A stretch of 64,000 bases of DNA. Source: Cristatella mucedo. Taxonomy: Eukaryota; Bryozoa; Phylactolaemata; Cristatellidae. Under the pieces are notes generated by a model. That model ran no database searches. It was not told the DNA's origin and saw only the letters and a program-made list of their open reading frames with translations. Shown here piece after piece: positions 57,720-64,000 of the stretch (its first letter is position 1; the number at the start of each line of letters is the position of its first letter). A program made the translations under genes and the position numbers. The DNA lies in NCBI GenBank assembly GCA_009760855.2, contig WPIO01000122.1, forward strand, positions 588,001-652,000. The letters run 5' to 3'.

Positions 57720-58000
57720 CTCCCTACCTTCACTGACTTGTAATTGAGCAAAACTTTGACTATATGGCTCTGTCACCTGCATTTAGGTTCCTTCATTTTC
57801 TTGCTCCAGTCTATCTTTTAGGTCTGTGCCCCTACCAAGCTACGCATCACGCTACTCACTGTCCTGACACAATTCATTTAGCAATAAAAACAAGTTAAAA
57901 ACGCACTGTTTACTTCTGCGTTTTTTAAATGCACTGTTTATTTCTGAGTTTAGCTAGTCTTTGTGATTTTCCTCTTTTTCACAACTGCCTACTGAGGCTA
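57720..58000 (+). mobile_element. LINE-A-like C-terminal fragment, very degraded
   Basis: tttaggttccttcattttcttgctccagtctatctttt corresponds to the F-R-S-L-H-S-M-A-P-A-Y-L-S block; ctaccaagctacgcatcac follows as in P-H-Q-A-K-H. Beyond this the match fades. Confidence 0.6.
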
Positions 58001-58109
58001 TGTTTGCTAGTTTTACGTCTCACATGTTTACATGGTGCATGATACCTCTAACTACGCTGTGTATGTTTACATCGTGCATGTGACCACAAATAACTGTATC
58101 CTGCTATTT

Positions 58110-58590
58110 TGCAGACTATATAACCTACCCAGAAAAGCCCACCACAGTCTGGCGCCTCCGTACTTAGCTAAACTAATGCAACAGTTTCAGCCTCCTTGTG
58201 CCCTCAAGTCATACGTGGAAAAAATGCTACCTGTTCCATTCCTAAGGTTACGGAGCATTGGCGACCGAAGCTTTAGCTCTGCAGGTCCTGGACTTTAAAA
58301 CACGCTTACACAATTCTTACGCAACAACTGCTCTCCTGCTGCAGCTTATGGCTCCATCTGTTCAGCGGTTCTGAGCTGCAACTTACATGTTACTCACTAC
58401 CTCAACTGCTCTCCTGACTCTGCTATGCTTTCCAATTTCTCTTTGTGGAGTTAGATTAAGTCTGTTGGCTACCGAATGCGTACCAAACGCCACTTTGGCT
58501 GTGGGTGTGCTATTCACAACTCTCCGGGGTAACATGCTCATAGTCTTTATGGCTTTGCTAAGGAACAGAGGGAGACACATTGAATTAGAA
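58110..58590 (+). mobile_element. LINE-B 3' end, diverged
   Basis: K-A-H-H-S-L-A-P-P-Y-L-A-K-L-M-Q-Q-F-Q-P, I-G-D-R-S-F-S-S-A-G-P, then after a frame break the cactacctcaactgctctcctgactctgctatgct tract and ggagacacatt end. It is more diverged than the 10-, 28- and 35-kb copies. Confidence 0.8.
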
Positions 58591-58956
58591 AGACTTTGAA
58601 TTCAAAAGGCAATATAGAAGGTATAATTACTTGTTCACTATTTTTATTTGACATATGAGACATTATACTGAACTTTGCTTTCGATTTAATAAATATGACG
58701 CTGTTTCTGGCTTTACAATACGTTAATATTGCTGTCAGATATGCTTTTTAAAGGATAAAACAAATACGTGCTCAGAGAGCATCTTCAACGACAGCTACTA
58801 TCCGGTCTGTTGTTTAAATAGCAAACAAAACAGGTTAGCGCAAGTTTTGAGGAGATGCAGCCGAGATTTTTTTCAATCTAAACAAGGAAATGTTCGTTTT
58901 CTTCACCAATTTTAATTGCCACGCTGGTCAAGTTTTAAGAAACTGTTATCCATAAG

Positions 58957-59175
58957 GAAACATAGCGTCAGCAAAGTTCGCTCAGCAGTCAACTACTTTC
59001 CTTCTGTACGATGCATCTAACGGTGTTGATGGCAAGCTTCCAAACAGTAGCCATGCTGTTTACTGCACCCAAAAAATATCTGGAGAATCCATTGATGCTT
59101 GGTGGTACGTTTTGCTGGTTGAAAAAACTCCCTACGGAATATTGGACGTCACTATTGTGACCCACCAAAGTCAAG
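58957..59175 (+). CDS. Exon of a second F5/8 (fucolectin-like) gene, first half of domain
   Basis: A 219-bp exon, phase 1 at both ends (acceptor ccataag, donor GTAGCT at 59176). Its 72 complete codons have no stop. The product aligns with the minus-strand exon 20010-19762: G-N-I-A-S-A-K-F-A-Q-Q-S against G-N-L-A-L-G-K-N-A-T-Q-S, A-S-N-G-V-D-G-K-L-P, then C-T-Q-K in place of C-S-H-T, A-W-W-Y-V-L-L, and V-T-I-V-T-H. Equal phases and the family-typical order make a real domain exon very likely. No EGF exon was found upstream, and the second half is uncertain (see 63432). It may belong to a paralogue of the main gene or to its decayed duplicate. Confidence 0.75.
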
Positions 59176-62100
59176 GTAGCTTAAAGTTGCATACACCACA
59201 GTGTACGATTATTCGTGTCATTTCTTTCTCCTAACCTTCTGCTCTTGCATCAAAAACTTCTTAAGTGTGTAAAGGTTTCAATGTCAAGCTAATCAATTTT
59301 AGAAGGTAAGTTTTCCAAGTGTTTAATAAATAAAAATCCTAACAGCTTTGTTGAGTAACAAAATAGCTTAGGCCAGAATGTGTTTTGCTCAAATAACACT
59401 CACAAGATTGGTCTTAAAATAAACTGCACGTGAAGAAGAATAAGAACAGTTAAACAATATTTAGTAAGGGCCAATAGAAGTGCTAAAATGTTTGCTTGGT
59501 ATTTTGAGTCTTAAGGTAATAGCAACTGCATGTTTTGTGTGTGCATTGCATTATAATTTCATGTTAAATTCTCAAAGCCTGTGAGTCCATCTTAAGAAAA
59601 ACTACGAACGGCTAAATAGTTAATCTGAAATGCTACTTTTGAAAGCGATGGTGATATCTCAATGAAACCAAAAAGTAAATGACATTTGCTCAGTCTCTTA
59701 GGTCACTTTAATAGATAACTTAAAAAGGCGACTCACTGAAATAAATTCCTAAAAGGGTAACCCTAAAAAACCTTGTAAAATAAATTCATCCTAAAAATAA
59801 TGCTTAATGTTGACTTCCTAAAATGATTAGAGTCCTAGTTTGGTTGACATTCATATGTAGGTTAGCAGAACTCCACGCTTTCTCAATGGTAAGTATACGT
59901 AATTTGCATCACTTGCAATTGTTATAATGTCAAACATTACGGAAATTTGTATGGTGCACAACAATTCTAACTCAGCCGCCATTTTCAATTACTTATTATT
60001 GCAATATAATTACTCAAAGAAAATAAGGTATATTTAGACTCTCTTTCGAATTGTATAGCTCAAAACAAAAAAGTCTTTAATAGGTTAAACCTACATAATC
60101 CGTCAATACGCATCTTCAAACAGAATCACCTGAAAATATTGCTTTGTATTCTTCGCTGAATTTTATTCAAGGGCTGTTCTTTGAAACCCGAGTAAAGAAT
60201 TTTAGCTTTAAATTCTCTCCTGAATTTAACAAAATACTTCGCCTCCTTGTATCTGTTTAAGCACTCTGGAATGCATCGTACGATGCATGCACACAGCGTG
60301 AGAAATTATTAAAATTTATCATTCTACTTTACTAACCGTTAAAGGGCTGTGAAAATTGCCACCATCAAAATCAAATTGCCACCACTATAAATATTTTCTG
60401 GAATAAGGATCTTCTGTAAATCATATGCATTTCTTTTTCATTTAACAGAGATTTTTAACAGGCGTGAACAAACAATAGTGCGATATCAGAGGACTTGATG
60501 AAAAGCGTTAGCATTTGCCAACTTTAGTACTAGGAAGTTTACTCCAAGCCATGCAAAGCCAAGCATCAAATGGTAGCCCCCACCCCGTTGACCCTCTCAT
60601 AAAAAACCAAGGGCTTTATTTTGCTAATGACTTTGCTAAGTGACAATGCCAAAGCTAAGTGTCAAAACTAGTTCACTTGCAAAATAATGAGTTCAAGTAC
60701 ATATGCAAATTTTGAAATAAATGCATATCCAAATAGTTCAAGATGAAGTACTTCCAGCTCAAAATCTATGGAGATTTCGTTGCGTTTTAAGGTACTCTTT
60801 ACCCCAAAGTCCATGCAAGAAAAGTGGTCCGGACTGATGGTTATGCTGCAATAATTTAGCTTTACATACGAAGGAATATCTAATGGTTTAATTGGTAAAG
60901 ATATAGCCTCTGTACTTATCAAAAAGTCTGAAGGACTATACGAATATCGACTTGGGATGAACTATTCGCTGCTTTGTTCCCCTGACATTCGTATTCCAAG
61001 GGGGAATTTTTTCCGTCAATGACACTGCCGCTAAGCATAGCTTTCTCGTCAATCCCAGATCAATATATGACATTTGTCTGCAAAGACTTGAAGCGTTTAG
61101 GTGTGCTGACTGTGTTTGGAAGAGCGTGTAGTTCAAGGACCATACACCGATTTTCTTACCATTTCTTACTTAGCGTTTGACAACAGACGACAGGTGCTAC
61201 CGTTGCGACATTTCCTGTGAGCACTTCAGCGGAATAGTGGGCTGTTATAACTACGATATGCTACGGAAGAGAGAGTTCTTTGAAGCACGCTTTTTCTTAT
61301 ACGTCTTCAACATATAAACCCAGTCAGTTAGTCTCTTCATCTTAACTATCTACAAGCTGCACAAAATTACTCAATCATCAATAACACGTGACGCCACTGA
61401 CACGTGGTCGTTGTCCGTTGGACCAAAACTCAGCCAAACCATCCACTCTTTTCTCTTATGAATTGAAGTTGCTGTTCAGTACAGCCGGCTGCCATCACCG
61501 ATGGTTAGATGTTCTCACCCGGTGGCTTAAGTCATTTCATAATGTAAAATTAATACTTCGCGGCAAAGATAAACTAATAGGCAAGCAAGTAGCAGTGCAA
61601 GCAGATAGACTGACGATGCAATGTGGCCATCAACAGACGTAGTTTTGGTAATGTCGTTATTCTAACCCACCAATTAAGCTATTGTAATGTTAAAGGGTGT
61701 CCCTCGGTTATAGTGAATGGTCAGCAAGTTTGCTTTAAGAAGTCCTTCGTTTCTAATAAATAAGCTTTTACCTGGCTTGCTTACTACAAATAAGATTGTT
61801 AAAGGGCGAGTACAAATGAGATGGTTTCACTTTTCTATGCCACAGCCGAACAGTCTAATTAGCACTCCAAAGCCGCTACATAAAGCTACGTTTGTTCTGG
61901 GGCTTGGCACAACATATTGGGCTCACACTGAGGTTCGCTCAACATTCCTGCAAAAATTGTCAAGGCGAGAGCATCTGTGCTTGGACTGGCCAACTTTCGC
62001 ACATTCCTTCCTTGAAAATGCATGCAGCTAGTATTCATTATAAACGCCAGCCTGTCAGCTGAAGCTCTGATGCTGATGGGTCGACCAATGCTGCTACATG

Positions 62101-62689
62101 CTGCTACAGCTGGTTAAGTATCGGCTCTTGTGCCTGGATTGGAAGGTTCGTCAGTGGATGAGGCAGTGCCACGCCACAATGTGACCAAGCTGGTATCTAC
62201 AGCAAGGTCAATCGCTTTCAATTTGAGTCTGACTGACGATCGGCTGACATCACGAAATCTCCTTCTGTGACTCGGCGGCTTTAAAAGAAAGATGCAAAGT
62301 GAACGGATATATCACAGCCTTTGCTCGGTCAGTGTGAACGTATAATTTATGTGTGTTCCGTACTGACACTGCTACTTTTCTCACTAACCTAACGACTTTA
62401 TTCCTTGGCTGGATACGATAAATCAATTAATTGATAAAATAATTTACAGATCTTATAATTTTGAGAAGTCTGGATTGTATTTTGTTTGGACATATTTATC
62501 TGATTACGACATAGGAGCCACCAACTAGCGATACAGCCTAACCTGCACATGTTTATGGAAGCTAGAACTTGCGTTTTCACTTGTTGGAAACAAAATTGAT
62601 GTGTGTAGAATACTGGCATATTGTCAGTTATTTTTGGGAAAGGCATCAGTTTAAAGGAGACTGTATGCAAATATTTTGTAATGGTTAGT
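59176..62689. other. AT-rich intron or spacer, nothing recognised
   Basis: No repeat family or splice-compatible exon was recognised. Frames at 61388-61642 (+), 61717-62031 (+) and 60922-60668 (-) have no motif. Confidence 0.45.
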
Positions 62690-62865
62690 CGTGATGGAAC
62701 ACTAGGTAAGGTTATTGCTTCTCATGACCTCGATCCCAGGTCATTCGATCGAGTTCTTCGGCGAGCGATCCTTCATTGCCTCTGCAAGCTGTGGTGATGG
62801 TAGGAAAGGCTCTTCTGTCGCTATGCAAAAGAGGCTGTTAAATCAGCTAATATTTTTTTACTAGG
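62690..62865 (+). mobile_element. SINE1 copy, diverged, plus orientation
   Basis: gtcgtgatggaacactaggtaagg (head and box A), catgacctcgatcccaggtca (long arm), then gcgatccttcattgcctctgcaagctgtggtgatgg, ggctcttctgtcgctatgcaaaagaggctgttaaatcagcta and a T run. All the SINE1 blocks are in order with about one in five or six bases changed. The box B region is damaged. Confidence 0.8.
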
Positions 62866-64000
62866 CGGCATGTGACCATTTTTTCTTCTCCACTAGCGCA
62901 AATTTTTTAAATGCTGAAGATGTCGAATTTCGTTTACATGCCAGCTCCTCCCCTCGTTCATGCACAGGCGGCCGGAGATTGCTTGAATGCAAGCTAAATT
63001 GCTGCGATTAAATCTTATTTTACGTTAGTTCTGGATTAAGATTTTCGGAAATGCTATCAAGCAGTTGGACTATACCAATGTGTCATTTTAGCAAAATGAA
63101 GTTGAAGGCTGCTGACGTCTTTTCATTTTTCTACGGTTTAGTGAAATAATTTCGTAGTAATGTCGCTACGATAAAATTCCCGATGCAGTATTTTGAGGCT
63201 TAAACTGATCTAGCAACGGATTTACGCCTTAACATAAGAATTTTGTGAATACAAATGTGTAGTCTGTATGCCAACACGTATCAAATAAATTACAGATCAG
63301 CCAGCAGGTGTGGCTTTGGTAGTCATCATAGAAAAGCCATTGAGTTATTTGATATTTTTTGCTCATTACTCTAACTTATTTATTAAATTCAATGATCAAG
63401 GTCTGTGAGATGTGTGAGTTTAGTAAACAATTTGATGGAAGCTGCAAATCTAGCTGATGGTCATGAAGTCAAGATTGGATCAGACAGACTTTGTCAATTT
63501 GGAAAATTCTTAGTTGCAGTATGAGTGCCGGTGACTGTCGTAGCGCTTCCCAAATGCTCTATGTGTCAGTTTATTTCATAGAAGACGCTTTGGGGTGCTA
63601 ATCAAACCATTACTGGTAATTTTCAGTTGGTACTATCGCTTTTCCCATAGCTAAGTTTAATAAGGAAAAGGATACGGAAGTTAAGTAGCTGTTTTAGTTC
63701 TTAAAACATTTCTCCGAGAATTCATATTGCACAATGTAGACTACTATCGTAAATTAATTTATAATAATATGTAGTTAATTTTCTCGAAAATTTAAAAAAA
63801 GCATTATTTAGTATTAAATCATAAGAGAATCAAATGCAGACATGCTGGGCTTAGCATATACCACATAGCCTGATCATAAAACCGTAGTCTTTCGAATTGA
63901 GCACCTTATCACCACGAAAAAAAGGTACAGCATTTACCTATTCACGTCCTGGCTCAACCGCTTTGCTTAAGTTTAAACTGTATCGTCAATAGTTTCCCTT
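62866..64000. other. AT-rich right end, nothing else recognised
   Basis: Apart from the possible broken F5/8 half-exon at 63432-63598, this stretch contains no recognisable feature. Confidence 0.4.
63432..63598 (+). pseudogene. Possible second-half F5/8 exon, broken
   Basis: After tgtgagtttag the frame gives N-N-L, A-N-L-A-D-G-H-E-V-K-I, L-C-Q-F-G-K-F-L-V-A-V, then a TGA. Shifting frame continues S-A-S-Q-M-L-Y-V-S-V-Y-F. Compared with exon 14537-14289 this resembles the second Cys, the G-R-R-V-A-V strand and the final L-C-E-V-Y-V-Y strand, with the final Cys lost and one frameshift. The first part of that exon is missing. It is in the right order and strand relative to 58957-59175, but the similarity is weak. 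Confidence 0.3.

Overview
This is eukaryotic, metazoan-type nuclear DNA. Protein-coding information sits in short exons with GT/AG splice sites and long introns. The rest is mostly decayed retroelements, tRNA-derived SINEs, (TTA)n tails and AC/AT microsatellites. There is no bacterial gene layout. A lectin-EGF-fibronectin-type receptor among L2/CR1-like LINEs suggests an aquatic invertebrate (sponge, cnidarian, mollusc or similar). The species cannot be fixed from the sequence alone.

The main host gene is on the minus strand and runs from about 21.7 kb down past the left edge. I found nine exons (21727-21620, 20010-19762, 14537-14289, 12456-12301, 9445-9056, 7507-7425, 5481-5262, 4645-4388, 427-337) whose splice phases all join into one open frame of about 600 codons. 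The product reads as an EGF-like knot, a complete F5/8-type C (fucolectin-like) domain split over two 249-bp exons, a second EGF-like knot, a large Cys-containing ectodomain, a fibronectin-III-like module, a juxtamembrane module and a transmembrane helix. It is a type I surface receptor. The signal peptide (right of 21.7 kb) and the cytoplasmic part (left of base 1) were not found. On the plus strand at 58957-59175 there is a homologous first-half F5/8 exon with the same splice phases, so a second, divergently oriented relative begins near the right end. A single terminal-exon-like reading frame lies at 45034-44936 on the minus strand.

Repeats fill the introns and intergenic DNA. LINE-A (my label; L2/CR1-like, endonuclease + RT, 3' end with a conserved hairpin and a TTA tail) has about 19 pieces, including a nearly full-length dead copy at 54963-51693 (-). 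LINE-B (my label; a related RT) has seven pieces, the longest at about 33.9-36.0 kb (+). Two SINE families are present. SINE1 has a tRNA-like head with a long self-complementary arm. SINE2 has a tRNA-like head whose 3' end copies the LINE-A 3' hairpin. Other elements are a wrecked Ty3/Gypsy element (about 28.45-33.56 kb, +), a pogo/Tigger-like transposase relic (about 43.85-42.78 kb, -) and a probable RNase H-type non-LTR element end (51.06-50.3 kb, -).

Two things stand out. A LINE-A copy landed directly upstream of the first F5/8 exon, so its TTA/TTG tail is now the polypyrimidine tract and acceptor of that exon. SINE2 is an apparent parasite of LINE-A through the shared 3' hairpin. Exon calls rest on my own reading of splice sites, phase and domain resemblance; no database or transcript was consulted.
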